Source: Glycomyces sp040645615
Lineage (GTDB): Bacteria; Actinomycetota; Actinomycetes; Mycobacteriales; Micromonosporaceae
DNA: 64,000 nucleotides
NCBI RefSeq assembly: GCF_040645615.1
Contig: NZ_JBEYYO010000007.1
Span: 62,001 to 126,000, forward strand
Direction: 5' to 3'
A program made the position numbers and the translations under genes. How positions within the stretch are numbered: position 1 is the stretch's first letter; each line of letters opens with the position of its first letter. Shown piece by piece: positions 41,238 through 49,745 of the stretch. A model generated the notes under the pieces. It was given only the letters and a program-made list of their open reading frames with translations, was not told where the DNA came from and ran no database searches.

Positions 41238-42026
41238 GTGAGCCAAGACGAGATCCCGCTTATTGGCGGCAACACGAGCACGGTCATCCGGCTGGGGGAC
41301 ACGGTCCGCCGGAACACCGGACCCTGGACCCCCGCGGTGCACGCGCTGCTGCGCCACCTCGACGGCGCCGGGTTCACCGGCGCGCCGCGGGTGTTCGGCA
41401 TCGACGAGCACGCCCGGGAGGTGCTCTCGTTCGTGGAGGGCGAGCCGGGCAAGTACCCGCTCGCGCCGCACTGGACCACCGACGACACCATGGTCGCGGT
41501 CGCGAAGATGCTCCGCATGTTCCACGACGCGCAGTTCGGGTTCCGGCCCTCGCCCGGCGCGACCTGGCGCTCCTTCGGCCCCCCGCCGCCGGACACCGAG
41601 GTCATCTGCCACCACGACGCCGCTCCCCACAACGTGGTCTGGCGGCCCGACGGGACGCTCTCGCTGATCGACTTCGACCTCGCCAGCCCCGGCGCGCGCA
41701 TCTACGACGTGGCGTACGCGGCCTGGACCTGGGTCCCGATCTTCACCGACCGCGACTCGATCACCTTGGGCTGGAAGAAACCCGACCGGGCCCGGCGCCT
41801 GCGCATGTTCGCCGACGCCTACGGCCTCTCCGACCGCGACCGCCAGCGCTTCATCAAGGTCATCCGCAAGCGCATCGTCGACCACATCGAAGGCATCCGC
41901 CGCATGGCCCAGGCCGGCGACCCGGCCTTCGAACGCATCGTGGAGAAAGGCCACCTCCGCCGCCCCGCCCGCGACCTCCGCCTCCTCGACGCCGAACGCT
42001 ACATCCTGGACGAGGCCCTGCGCTGA
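41238..42026 (+). CDS. Aminoglycoside phosphotransferase-family kinase
   Basis: A 262-aa protein with the catalytic loop CHHDAAPHNVVWR (HxDxxxxN) and the metal-binding LIDFDLASPGARIYDVAYA, typical of APH/choline-kinase-fold enzymes. The first half forms the nucleotide-binding lobe (TVIRLGDTVRR, PRVFGIDEHAREVLSFVEGE). Substrates in this family range from antibiotics to small metabolites, so none is proposed. The GTG start follows CGGAG. It lies 27 bp after ftsY and may share its transcript. An imperfect hairpin terminator follows. Confidence 0.85.
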   Translation: MSQDEIPLIGGNTSTVIRLGDTVRRNTGPWTPAVHALLRHLDGAGFTGAPRVFGIDEHAREVLSFVEGEPGKYPLAPHWTTDDTMVAVAKMLRMFHDAQFGFRPSPGATWRSFGPPPPDTEVICHHDAAPHNVVWRPDGTLSLIDFDLASPGARIYDVAYAAWTWVPIFTDRDSITLGWKKPDRARRLRMFADAYGLSDRDRQRFIKVIRKRIVDHIEGIRRMAQAGDPAFERIVEKGHLRRPARDLRLLDAERYILDEALR

Positions 42027-42037
42027 GGCAGTGAAAG

Positions 42038-42065
42038 GCCCCGGCCGCGAGGACGCGACCGGGGC
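42038..42065. terminator. Bidirectional hairpin between convergent genes
   Basis: A 12-bp stem with one mismatch (42038–42049 with 42054–42065) and an AGGA loop, 11 nt after the plus-strand gene and 15 nt beyond the end of the minus-strand gene. Confidence 0.7.
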
Positions 42066-42080
42066 ACCCCTTGAAGAAGG

Positions 42081-43361
42081 TCAGGCCAGCAGGTCGTCCG
42101 ACCGGCTGAGCACGTACGCGGCCACGGCCCGGCTGAGCTCGACCCCGGCGAGGTCGGCCGCGCGCGAGTGGATGCCCGACCACACGCGCGCGTCGATGTT
42201 CTCGGTCGTGAGCGGATGCCAGGTCGTGTACGTGCGGGTGACGCCCGGCGCGCTCGGGCTCGGGATCGTGTACGCCGCGCCCGGCCCGTCGCCCACGAGC
42301 TGGGTGAGCACTTCCTCGGCCGAACCGGAGTAGGTGTTGTGCCCGCTCGGATAGTCCGGGTGGGAGGGCGTGACGTGCAGCGGGGTCCAGTCCGGGTCGG
42401 GCACGGTCTCGGGGTCGCCGTCGTCGACCGGCCCGGCGATGGCCGTGACCGGCCGCCACCACACGTGCGCGTACTTCGAGTCCGAGGTCGCGATCTGGGT
42501 GTCGACCGACGCGGTGTGGAACAGCGCCACCAGCGTCACCTGTTCGCGCAGTGAGCCCCGGTGGTGTTCCAGGGCCGCCCGCAGCACCGGGTTGTACAGC
42601 ACGAACGAGCTGCCGAGCCAGAACTGCGCCACGTCGGTTTGCTCCTGGGTCCGCACGGCGCTGTCGAGCGCGCCGTACGCCTGGACTTCGGCCACGTCGG
42701 CCCGGTAGGCCGCCGAGCCGAGCGCCGGGGGAGGGTCGAGCCGGAACTGGTCGGCCGAGTCGAGCGCGAAGGGCACGGCGAAGCGGGTGCCCGCCTGCTG
42801 TCCCGGCCCGTGCGCGGGCGGGGTCGGCTGCCACACCCCGGGCCCGGCGGGCGGCGGCGTGTACGGCGGGTTCACCGACGCGGGGTCGAGCCCGTCGCCT
42901 TCGCGTTCGACCAGGAGCGCCTCGGCGCGGTCGGCGCCGGCCACGACGCCTTTGCGCTTGGCCTTGCCGTTCGGGACGCGTGCGAGCGCGTCGTCAAGGG
43001 CGGCATCGAGTTCGGTGGCCTGAGCGGGCGCGAGCGCGATGAGCGCGGTGTGCACCGCCGAGGCGAGCGCCGCCTCCCGGAAGTGCTTCTCGTTGACCCC
43101 GTGGGGGACTCGCCGTACGGCCCGCGCGGCGGCCAGCCAGGCGATGGCCCAGGTCCGGCTGTTGGTGACCTGCGCCGTGGCGGCGGTCGCGGTGACGGCC
43201 GCGTCGGTGACGTCGAACCAGGACAGGACCGCCGAATGGCGGCCCTTCCCGGCCGAGGCCGGGGACGCGGTGGCGGTGATGCCCGCCGCCGCGGCGACGG
43301 GCGCGGCGGCGATGATCGTGCGGCGTGAGACTGACGTGCGTGCGGCATCGTTGGAGGACAT
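42081..43361 (-). CDS. Vanadium-haloperoxidase/PAP2-like protein, Tat-exported
   Basis: A 426-aa protein. The start MSSNDAARTSVSRRTIIAAA has a twin-arginine motif and a hydrophobic stretch ending ASPASA, so it is probably exported folded through Tat. The core is all-helical. The vanadate/phosphate-binding motifs are PSHPDYPSGHNTYSGSAEE near residue 335 and the C-terminal RVWSGIHSRAADLAG, with a Lys/Arg-rich loop before (YAHVWWRPVTAI). This is the layout of vanadium-dependent haloperoxidase and class A acid phosphatase relatives; halide oxidation is not proven. The ATG at 43361 has AGGAG just upstream. A leader peptide and operator-like palindrome lie upstream (43494–43602). Confidence 0.82.
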   Translation of the reverse strand: MSSNDAARTSVSRRTIIAAAPVAAAAGITATASPASAGKGRHSAVLSWFDVTDAAVTATAATAQVTNSRTWAIAWLAAARAVRRVPHGVNEKHFREAALASAVHTALIALAPAQATELDAALDDALARVPNGKAKRKGVVAGADRAEALLVEREGDGLDPASVNPPYTPPPAGPGVWQPTPPAHGPGQQAGTRFAVPFALDSADQFRLDPPPALGSAAYRADVAEVQAYGALDSAVRTQEQTDVAQFWLGSSFVLYNPVLRAALEHHRGSLREQVTLVALFHTASVDTQIATSDSKYAHVWWRPVTAIAGPVDDGDPETVPDPDWTPLHVTPSHPDYPSGHNTYSGSAEEVLTQLVGDGPGAAYTIPSPSAPGVTRTYTTWHPLTTENIDARVWSGIHSRAADLAGVELSRAVAAYVLSRSDDLLA

Positions 43362-43493
43362 GGAGCTCCTTCGGTTGCGTGGTGGGGAAGTCGGGGACCG
43401 TGCCGACCGGTGCCTGTGCACCCGGTCGGGTCGGTGAGCGGACGCCGGATCGGAGGCGTCGTGGAGGCGCTGCGGCGGGAAGCGGCAGGGTTC

Positions 43494-43568
43494 TCAGCGA
43501 CAGAGGGCGCTGGCGACGCGCATCTGGTCGACTTCGCGCCGCTGCACGAGTGTGTTGGCGGGCTTCAT
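43494..43568 (-). CDS. 24-aa actinobacterial leader peptide (cysteine-type attenuator)
   Basis: The ORF starts at an ATG (43566–43568), ends TGA, and reads MKPANTLVQRREVDQMRVASALCR. The core LVQRRxVDxxRVASALCR matches, from memory, the short putative leader peptides found in actinobacteria ahead of sulfur-assimilation genes, where a terminal cysteine codon may sense Cys-tRNA. TATAGT (43575–43580, minus strand) ends 6 nt before the ATG and there is no Shine-Dalgarno site, so it should be leaderless, as described for mycobacterial cysteine attenuators. The next gene, 132 nt downstream, is the haloperoxidase-like gene. An imperfect 11–12 bp hairpin lies between leader and gene. Confidence 0.7.
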   Translation of the reverse strand: MKPANTLVQRREVDQMRVASALCR

Positions 43569-43574
43569 GAATCG

Positions 43575-43602
43575 ACTATAACAGTATTCCTATCGGAATA
43601 CT
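43575..43602 (-). promoter_or_regulatory. Promoter -10 and overlapping operator-like palindrome of the leader transcript
   Basis: TATAGT at 43575–43580 is the -10. Just upstream, AGTATTCC (43583–43590) and GGAATACT (43595–43602) form a perfect 8-bp inverted repeat around TATC, placed in the -10/-35 spacer. A repressor bound there would block RNA polymerase. The half-site resembles those of Rrf2-type cysteine regulators, but this was not verified. Confidence 0.55.
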
Positions 43603-43620
43603 AGACATTGTGGGCCCGGA

Positions 43621-44835
43621 TCACGCGGCGGTCCAGTGGAGTTCGCGAGAAGCCAAGGGGCCGTAAGGGGTCACCGCCGCGAGGTCGGCTCGGTGGGTGC
43701 CGCTGTCGCGGGGGATCGCCTTGGTGCGGTTCGGGAGCGGGGCGCCGTCCCAGGTGGCGGCCTCGGCATAGGGGTGGATCGGGTCGACGCGGATCGCGGC
43801 GGTTCCGGCTTCGGCCACTACGGCCACGGCGAGATCGGAGAGGCGCGGATAGGCGTCGCCCGCCTCGCGCAGGAGCCTCTCGGTGGGCAGGACCTGGCCG
43901 TCTTGGAACAGCGGCACGTAGCCTTCCGGGGCCCAAGCCGCACCCGAGACCGACGCGTGCGCGAAGTAGGCCGCCCACAAGTCCACGTCCTGAATCCCCG
44001 CGCGCCTGCCCACGTGGACCGGTTTCGCCGGGCGCTCGCGTCGCTGGAGTTCGGGAAGGCTCAACGCCGTCCCCGATTCGTCCACCCAGTACGCGCCGTG
44101 CTGCCCGTCCAGGAGCACCCACCGGTCGAGGTCGTCGATCCAGGCCTCGGCCACGGCGTGGCCCTGGCCGACGCCGTCGTGGTAATCACCGCGCCGCAGC
44201 CACACCCGCCGGGCCGGGACCTTCCGGGCGTTCAGGGCCTGCGCCAGCACGATCGAGTACTCGACGCACGAGTAGCGGGCCCCCAGCGCGACCTGTTCGA
44301 GCACGTCGAGCGCGTCCCCGGCGTTGATGCGCGCGTTCGCGTGCCGCCACAGGTCCGCCGTCCACGCCAGCAGCGTCAGCGCCGTGTCCCACGCGCCCGC
44401 CTCCGCTCCCGGCACCCGCGCCAGCAGCTGCCCCTCCCGGTGCGGCTGCGCCCGCTCCAGCACCAGCGCCGAGGCCGGGCCCGGCTCGGGCCAAGCGGTG
44501 ATCCGCAGCGGCGGCTCGGGCACGTTCGCCTTCGCCCGCTCGAGCAAAGCGGCCCAGTCCGGGTCGGTCCCGAACGCCGCCGACAGCTCGGGCTCGAACA
44601 GGTCCGTCTGGTGGAACCCCGCCTCGATCGCCTCGTCCAGGCGCTTGCGCGCCCCCGCCAGACCGACCTTGTGGGCCGCGATCGACAGCGAAGGCGCCCA
44701 CAGGTCCCGCCAGAACTCGGTGTCCGCGCGCAGCGTCTTCTCCAAGTCCAGGAGCGTCCACCACCGCGCGCCGCGCATCGCGTCCTGCGCCGCGGTGCGC
44801 ACGCGGGCGAGCCGGGCGATTCGGGGCTGGGTCAT
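43621..44835 (-). CDS. Transglutaminase-like domain protein
   Basis: A 404-aa cytoplasmic-looking protein. A helical N-terminal part (1–150) precedes the transglutaminase/protease-like core (about 165–260). The expected triad positions are Cys in ARYSCVEYSIVLAQALN, His in GQGHAVAEAWI and Asp in WVLLDGQHGAYW. The rest (to 404) has no recognised domain. The family includes peptidases and cross-linkers, and no substrate can be given. The ATG at 44835 is preferred over a GTG at 44853 because TACGCT lies 7 nt before the ATG, suiting a leaderless message. It ends 19 nt before the leader-peptide operator. Confidence 0.8.
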   Translation of the reverse strand: MTQPRIARLARVRTAAQDAMRGARWWTLLDLEKTLRADTEFWRDLWAPSLSIAAHKVGLAGARKRLDEAIEAGFHQTDLFEPELSAAFGTDPDWAALLERAKANVPEPPLRITAWPEPGPASALVLERAQPHREGQLLARVPGAEAGAWDTALTLLAWTADLWRHANARINAGDALDVLEQVALGARYSCVEYSIVLAQALNARKVPARRVWLRRGDYHDGVGQGHAVAEAWIDDLDRWVLLDGQHGAYWVDESGTALSLPELQRRERPAKPVHVGRRAGIQDVDLWAAYFAHASVSGAAWAPEGYVPLFQDGQVLPTERLLREAGDAYPRLSDLAVAVVAEAGTAAIRVDPIHPYAEAATWDGAPLPNRTKAIPRDSGTHRADLAAVTPYGPLASRELHWTAA

Positions 44836-44899
44836 GCGTATGAGCGTAGTCACCGCGAAGGCGCGCGCAAACCCCGTTGTGCCCGGGGGCCGCGGGCGC

Positions 44900-44905
44900 T
44901 AGAGT
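44900..44905 (+). promoter_or_regulatory. Candidate -10 upstream of the small basic protein gene
   Basis: TAGAGT (TANNNT) ends 7 nt before an ATG-ATC-CTT-TAG mini-ORF at 44913–44924. The next gene starts at 45070, leaving a leader of about 155 nt that contains an inverted repeat (GAGACGT with ACGTCTC). Confidence 0.35.
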
Positions 44906-45069
44906 GAGCGGCATGATCCTTTAGAAGAGATGCGGCCGTGCGATGCATCGAGTGCAGCGGCCAATACGAGAGAAGCGCAATCCTAGAGACGTCGAGTCAG
45001 CGGGCCCACGGGCCGCCTCCGTTTCGCGCTCACGTCTCTTCACGCTCAATACCCGAGAAGGGGATCCGT

Positions 45070-45261
45070 ATGACCAAGGAAGCTCCCGAGCCGCAGCACG
45101 ACGAGAACGCCGAGCCGCTCAACCGCGAAGAGCGCCGCGCGCTCGCCCGCGGCAAGAAGACCGGCAAGGCCAAGCAGCCGATCGGCAAGAAGTCGAACGT
45201 GCGCTCGCAGATGCCCAAGGGCGGGCCGGGCAAGTTCCAGCTCCCCACCAAGAACGGCTAA
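45070..45261 (+). CDS. Small lysine-rich hypothetical protein
   Basis: A 63-aa protein. An acidic start (MTKEAPEPQHDENAEPLN) is followed by a basic segment (REERRALARGKKTGKAKQPI and GKKSNVRSQMPKGGPGK). There are no cysteines and no membrane segment. It could bind nucleic acid or the ribosome, but this is only composition. GAGAAGGGG about 8 nt before the ATG fixes the start. An upstream in-frame GTG at 44938 would add 44 residues with no conserved look. A very strong terminator follows, indicating an expressed gene. Confidence 0.7.
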   Translation: MTKEAPEPQHDENAEPLNREERRALARGKKTGKAKQPIGKKSNVRSQMPKGGPGKFQLPTKNG

Positions 45262-45270
45262 TACGCGCGA

Positions 45271-45307
45271 AGAGCGGGCGGGAGACCACAGGTCTCCCGC
45301 CCGCTCT
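45271..45307. terminator. Strong bidirectional terminator
   Basis: A perfect 17-bp stem (45271–45287 with 45291–45307) and ACA loop between the convergent small gene and the GH5 gene. Confidence 0.88.
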
Positions 45308-45317
45308 GCGTCTTCGG

Positions 45318-46712
45318 TCAAAGCGCTTCGCAGGTCACGGCCGGAGTAGCGGCAGCGCCGGTCGCGATGAACCCGAACGCCTCACGGCTCTGGCCGCTGG
45401 CGACCGAACCGTTCCAGCCCACGTCCTGGGCCGTCACGTTCGCCCCCGAACTGGTCAGCGTGGTGTTCCACGACGAGGACACCGCCTGCCCGGCGGGCCA
45501 TGACCACGTCAGGCGCCACCCCTCCAGCGCGCCCTCCGAAGCGGTCACGTCGACCCGGCCCTGCCAGCCCGAACCCCAATCGTTGACCACGGTGATCGCC
45601 GCCGAGCAATCGCCCTCGACGGGCTCGGTCGGCTCATCGGTGGTCGGGGGGTCGGTCGGGTCGGTCGGGTCCGGGTCGTCCCCGAACACGCTCGCCCGCT
45701 CGGCGGTGTTGACGATCCCGTACTGGGACTCGAAGATCGCCTCCCCGGCGGTGGTGATCTGGGAGGGATCGAAGTTGAGGAACTGGTCGAGGATCGGGTC
45801 GGAGTTGCCCGAGTAGGACCAGCCGATCCAGCCGATCCCGCGCGCCTGGGCCTCGGCCTGGATGGTCTCCCACGCCACGGTCTCACCCTGATGGGTGTAG
45901 GCGTACTCGCCGACGATGAGCGGCAGGTCCATCGCCTCGAACGCGTCGAAGTAGTCGACGACCGACTGCGCGGTCCCGTACACCTGGTACATGTGGATGG
46001 AGAAGAGCGTGTTCGCGTCGGAGTCGGCGGCGAACACCTGGGGAGCGTTCGCGAGCATGACCTGCTGCCAGTCCTGACCCCAGTTGGGAGCGTCGACCAC
46101 GAGCGTGTGCTCGAAGCCGATGTCCCTCATCCGCTCGATCGCGTCGATGGTTGCCTGGGTCCACTGCCCCGCGTCGGTGTTGCCGATCGGCTCGTTGCCG
46201 ATGTTGACCAGGATGTAGGCCTCCTCGCCCGCGAGGACGTCGTACACGCCCTCCCAGAAGTCGACGGCCTCGTCGAGGGTCGCCGCCCCCGACTCCTCCC
46301 CGTAGCCGGTCGTGTCGTGGACCTCCAGCACGCAGATGACCCGCTGCGCCTTGCACTCGGCGACGATGTCGGCGACGCGGTCGGGGGTCGTGATGCCCCA
46401 GTCGCGCTGGCCCGAGCCGAGGACGACCCGGATCGTGTTGGCGCCGAGGTCGCTGATCTCGCCGTAGCTGTCCCACTCTCCCTGGTACCACACGTCGGGG
46501 TGGGTGGAGCCGCGCATGATGAACGGATTGCCGTTGGCGTCGATCAGCTGCGTGCCGTCGATCGTGAAGCCGCCCTCGGTCTGGGCGCTGGCCGGCAGCA
46601 GCGTCCAGATGCCGGCGAGGGCGACGGTGAGCGCGGTCAGACCGGCGGTGAGCCAGGTTCTGACCGCGCTTCGTTGGCGGGGCCCGGAGGCCCCGGTGAG
46701 GGTAGTCGTCAT
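45318..46712 (-). CDS. Secreted GH5 glycoside hydrolase with CBM2 (mannanase/endoglucanase)
   Basis: A 464-aa enzyme. Its signal peptide (about 1–44) ends LLPASAQ. The GH5 TIM barrel (about 48–335) has the acid/base E174 in ILVNIGNEPIGN and the nucleophile E269 in PLIVGEYAYTHQG, with WIGWSYSGN near the end. An Asp/Pro/Thr linker (about 345–365) joins a C-terminal CBM2 (about 367–464: CSAAITVVNDWGSGWQG and GWRLTWSWPAGQ). The GNEPIGN form recalls bacterial beta-mannanases. It is the last gene of the transporter/LacI cluster, behind its own AT-rich promoter and a LacI-like operator. The ATG at 46712 has AAGGAG upstream. Confidence 0.9.
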   Translation of the reverse strand: MTTTLTGASGPRQRSAVRTWLTAGLTALTVALAGIWTLLPASAQTEGGFTIDGTQLIDANGNPFIMRGSTHPDVWYQGEWDSYGEISDLGANTIRVVLGSGQRDWGITTPDRVADIVAECKAQRVICVLEVHDTTGYGEESGAATLDEAVDFWEGVYDVLAGEEAYILVNIGNEPIGNTDAGQWTQATIDAIERMRDIGFEHTLVVDAPNWGQDWQQVMLANAPQVFAADSDANTLFSIHMYQVYGTAQSVVDYFDAFEAMDLPLIVGEYAYTHQGETVAWETIQAEAQARGIGWIGWSYSGNSDPILDQFLNFDPSQITTAGEAIFESQYGIVNTAERASVFGDDPDPTDPTDPPTTDEPTEPVEGDCSAAITVVNDWGSGWQGRVDVTASEGALEGWRLTWSWPAGQAVSSSWNTTLTSSGANVTAQDVGWNGSVASGQSREAFGFIATGAAATPAVTCEAL

Positions 46713-46731
46713 CGAACTCCTTCTCTCTTGA

Positions 46732-46743
46732 TGAATCGGTTCA
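46732..46743. promoter_or_regulatory. LacI-type operator candidate before the GH5 gene
   Basis: TGAATCGGTTCA is a 12-bp near-palindrome with the central CG usual for LacI-family sites, 20 nt before the start codon. The DNA just upstream (46750–46790) is unusually AT-rich and contains minus-strand TTGACC and TATATT. Confidence 0.5.
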
Positions 46744-46858
46744 CCCGATCTCAATATAGAGAAGCATATATATGTATGGAGGTCAATACAAAGAAATGCG
46801 ATCCCCTGTGGCGCAAAGTGACTCGATGCGCTTAACGCAACTGAACCGCGAAAGCGCC

Positions 46859-47896
46859 TCATGCCACCGCCGGCCCGGTCGAGCCGCGGGGCGACAGCGA
46901 CGCCGTCGGGCACCGGATCGACGGGGCCGGTCCGGCCCCCGCCGCGGCCGGGTCCTTCAGCCTGGCGAGCAGCAGTTCGGCGCTGCGCGAGCCGTACGCG
47001 GTCACGTCCCTCGTCAGTGAGGTGAGCGTCGGATGCGTCAGGCGGCACAGCGGCGAGTCGTCCCAGGCCACGATCGACAGTTCCTCGGGCACCGCGATGC
47101 CCAGCTCGTGGGCCACGCCCAGGCCCGCGATGGCCATCACGTCGTTGTCGAACACGATCGCGGTGGGCCGGGGCGTCGAGGTGAGGTACCGCCGGGTGAT
47201 CCGCGCGGCCTGCTCGCCGGTGTAGTCGGCGTGGATGCTCTGGAACGACTCCAGGCCCAGCCGCGCCGCCGCCTCGCCGAACCCCGAGTCCCGGTACGTG
47301 GTGTGCAGCAGGTGCGGCAGGCCCGCCACCCGGGCGATCCGCCGGTGCCCCAGCGCGTACAGGTACTCCAGCACCTCGGCGCACGGCTCGTGGTCGTCGT
47401 GCCACACCGACGCGAGCCGCTCGCTCTCGATCGGGCCGCCCACGGCCACCGCGGGCAGCCCGAGCGCCGGGACGGCCTCCACGCGCACGTCGTCCACATG
47501 CAGGTCGCACAGCAGCACCCCGTCGACGCGCCGCTCGGCCCACCAGCGCCGGTAGACCTCCAGCTCCTCCTCCTGCGTGACCACGAGCTGGATGGTCAGG
47601 CCGAAGGACTCGGCCGAGAGCTTGGACTCCATGCCGCTGATGAGCTCCATGAAGAACGGTTCGAGGCCGAGCACCCGGGCGGGCCGCCGCAGCGCCAGTC
47701 CGACTGCCTGCGCGGTCGACGCCGAGAGCGAGCGGGCCGCCCGGTTGGGCACGAAGCCCATCTCGGTGGCGATCGCGAGGATCCGTTCCCGGGTCGCCGC
47801 CGAGACCCCCGGCCTGCCGTTGAGCGCGTAGGAGACCGCACCTTTGGACACACCGGCGGCCTGAGCGATGTCGGCGATGGTCGGGCGTCTGGTCAT
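46859..47896 (-). CDS. LacI-family transcriptional regulator
   Basis: A 345-aa repressor. The N-terminal helix-turn-helix has PTIADIAQAAGVSKGAVSYAL followed by the hinge helix region NRAARSLSASTAQ (about 50–62). The C-terminal periplasmic-binding-like domain binds a sugar (VDGVLLCDLHVDDVRVEAV, AVGGPIESERLASVW, VFDNDVMAIAGLGVAHELG, WDDSPLCRLTHPTLTSL). It lies between the second binding-protein gene and the GH5 gene on the same strand. It is therefore the likely local regulator of mannan/oligosaccharide use, acting on the operator at 46732 and probably the divergent region at 55283–55799. Confidence 0.93.
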   Translation of the reverse strand: MTRRPTIADIAQAAGVSKGAVSYALNGRPGVSAATRERILAIATEMGFVPNRAARSLSASTAQAVGLALRRPARVLGLEPFFMELISGMESKLSAESFGLTIQLVVTQEEELEVYRRWWAERRVDGVLLCDLHVDDVRVEAVPALGLPAVAVGGPIESERLASVWHDDHEPCAEVLEYLYALGHRRIARVAGLPHLLHTTYRDSGFGEAAARLGLESFQSIHADYTGEQAARITRRYLTSTPRPTAIVFDNDVMAIAGLGVAHELGIAVPEELSIVAWDDSPLCRLTHPTLTSLTRDVTAYGSRSAELLLARLKDPAAAGAGPAPSIRCPTASLSPRGSTGPAVA

Positions 47897-47951
47897 GTGG
47901 GCTCCTCGTCGGTGTGGCGTCGGCTCGCGGTGCGGCGCGAGTGCCGGGTCG

Positions 47952-49676
47952 CTACTCGATCGGTCTGATCTGGGTCAGCATCCGCACGGCCCCCAGGCCC
48001 CACATCTCCTGCCAGAAGTTGGAGATGACGCCCGGAGTCTCTGAGTTCTCGGAGGGCCAGTTCGTCCACACCGCGTTGCTCGCCTGCGACCACGCACCGT
48101 TGTACCAGATCGGGATCGCGGGAAGGTCGCGCAGCGACATCCGCTGGAGCTCGGCGATGAGCTCGGGGTAGCGCGGGTCGTCGGTGGCGACCGACGCGAG
48201 CTCCTGGGTGAGCTCCCACGCGTCCTCGCTCTCCCAGCGGGAGAAGTTCGCGTTCTCCTGGGTCTCGCCCACCGGCAGCTCGAACAGGTACCGGTAGTGG
48301 CTCCACGGCGAGTTGGTTATACCCGAGTAGTTGTTGATGAGCAGGTCGAAGTCGCCCGCCATGCGGTTCGTGTCGACCTCGGCGGCGTCGATGAACTCCT
48401 CGGTGACGTTGATCCCCACGTCCTGGAGGTCGCGCGCGATCGAGCGGGCCGCCTCCTCCCAGTCGGTCCACCCGGCCGGGACCACGAGCTTGAGCGCGAA
48501 CGGCTCCCCTTCGAGGGTCTCGACGAACCCGTCGCCGTCCTCGTCCTTGTACCCCGCGTCGGCGAGGATCGTCAGCGCCTGCGAGGACTCGAACGTGAAC
48601 CCGTACTCGCCCAAGGCCCCCGAGTCGTAATAGCGTTCCCAGATCGGCAGCAGCCCGGTCGGGCTCGCTTCGGCGACGATGCCGCCGTAGACGGAGTCGA
48701 CGATCTCGCCGGGGCTGATCGCGAAGGCCATCGCGCGGCGGAACTCCGGGTCGTCCATGGGTTCGCGGGTGGTGTTGGGGATGAGCATCGCGGTGTTCGC
48801 GGCGGTCATGAACGGCGGCCGGTCGTAGTAGGTGCTCAGTTCCGGGTCGCCCGAGAGGAAGTCGGAGATCCCCGGCAGGAAGTTGTTCGCCAGGTCCAGG
48901 CTCCCGCCCACGAGCATGTTGAGCGTGTCGGCGTTGGAGGGGGTCACCAGGTCCACGATGAATCTCGGCCCCACCTCCATCCCGAGCGCCTTGGTGGCCC
49001 ACCAGCCCTCGCGCCTGACCCACGCGATGCGGCCCTCGTCGAAGCTGTGCACCTCGTACGGTCCCGAGACGACCGGCGCCGAGTCGAGGTTCCCGGTGAG
49101 CAGGTCCTCCTCGGAGTACGCCGAGTAGACGTGCTCGGGGAGGATCTCGTTGGTGTAGATGAAGTTGTCCCACTCCTGGTGGCGCGCTTCGCTGAAGCTG
49201 AACCGCAGCGTCAGGTCGTCGACGATCTCGACCGCGTCGAGCCAGTCCCAGACCGCCCCGTTGGGCGCGCCGTCGATCTTGGCCAGGCCGAACGTGAAGG
49301 CCACGTCCTCGGCGTCGAGCGCCTGGCCGTCGCTCCAGGTGGTGCCGCTTCGCAGCTTGAGCACGAACTCCAGGTCGCCGGTCCACTCGCCGGACTCGGC
49401 CAGCCACGGGGTGAGGCGCTGCTCGACGGTGTCGAACAGGAAGAGGTATTCGTAGCCGAGGCCGTTGAGTCCGGTGACCTGGCCGGTGGTGAAGGGGTTG
49501 AAGTCGCCGGGCGGGCCCCAGGCCGTGCCGGTGGTGTAGAGGGTCTCCCTGCGCGGGAACTCGTCGATCGTCAGCTTGCTCGGGTCGAGGACGGGTGAGG
49601 GCTCGTCGTCGGTGCACGCGGAGGCCGCCAGGGCCGCCGTGGCGAATATCGCGGGGAGGGAACGCCGCTTTGTCAT
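47952..49676 (-). CDS. ABC transporter substrate-binding lipoprotein, family 5 (second copy)
   Basis: A 574-aa solute-binding protein of the Opp/Dpp family (SBP_bac_5). The lipobox AALAASAC indicates a lipoprotein anchored outside the membrane. Family features are LKLRSGTTWSDGQALDAEDV, SEARHQEWDNFIYTNEIL and the C-terminal RDLPAIPIWYNGAWSQASN. A DEDGDGFVE loop resembles an EF-hand calcium site. It is clearly paralogous to the protein at 53564–55282 along its full length. Several Opp-family systems import oligosaccharides, and the GH5/GH2/LacI context favours that here. It follows a 15-bp hairpin after the ATPase genes. Confidence 0.9.
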   Translation of the reverse strand: MTKRRSLPAIFATAALAASACTDDEPSPVLDPSKLTIDEFPRRETLYTTGTAWGPPGDFNPFTTGQVTGLNGLGYEYLFLFDTVEQRLTPWLAESGEWTGDLEFVLKLRSGTTWSDGQALDAEDVAFTFGLAKIDGAPNGAVWDWLDAVEIVDDLTLRFSFSEARHQEWDNFIYTNEILPEHVYSAYSEEDLLTGNLDSAPVVSGPYEVHSFDEGRIAWVRREGWWATKALGMEVGPRFIVDLVTPSNADTLNMLVGGSLDLANNFLPGISDFLSGDPELSTYYDRPPFMTAANTAMLIPNTTREPMDDPEFRRAMAFAISPGEIVDSVYGGIVAEASPTGLLPIWERYYDSGALGEYGFTFESSQALTILADAGYKDEDGDGFVETLEGEPFALKLVVPAGWTDWEEAARSIARDLQDVGINVTEEFIDAAEVDTNRMAGDFDLLINNYSGITNSPWSHYRYLFELPVGETQENANFSRWESEDAWELTQELASVATDDPRYPELIAELQRMSLRDLPAIPIWYNGAWSQASNAVWTNWPSENSETPGVISNFWQEMWGLGAVRMLTQIRPIE

Positions 49677-49745
49677 GTCGCACTGCCTTCGATGTGTGGG
49701 GGTGGCCTGCCTCGCTGTCTGCCGGTGTGTACGTCGGAGCAGGGT

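Noticed and set aside
41238..42026. Antibiotic-resistance call for the APH-family gene
   Set aside because: Only generic kinase motifs are visible, and its place next to ftsY does not suggest resistance.
44938..45069. N-terminal extension of the small basic protein with CIEC motif
   Set aside because: No ribosome site at the GTG, and a well-spaced site precedes the ATG at 45070.
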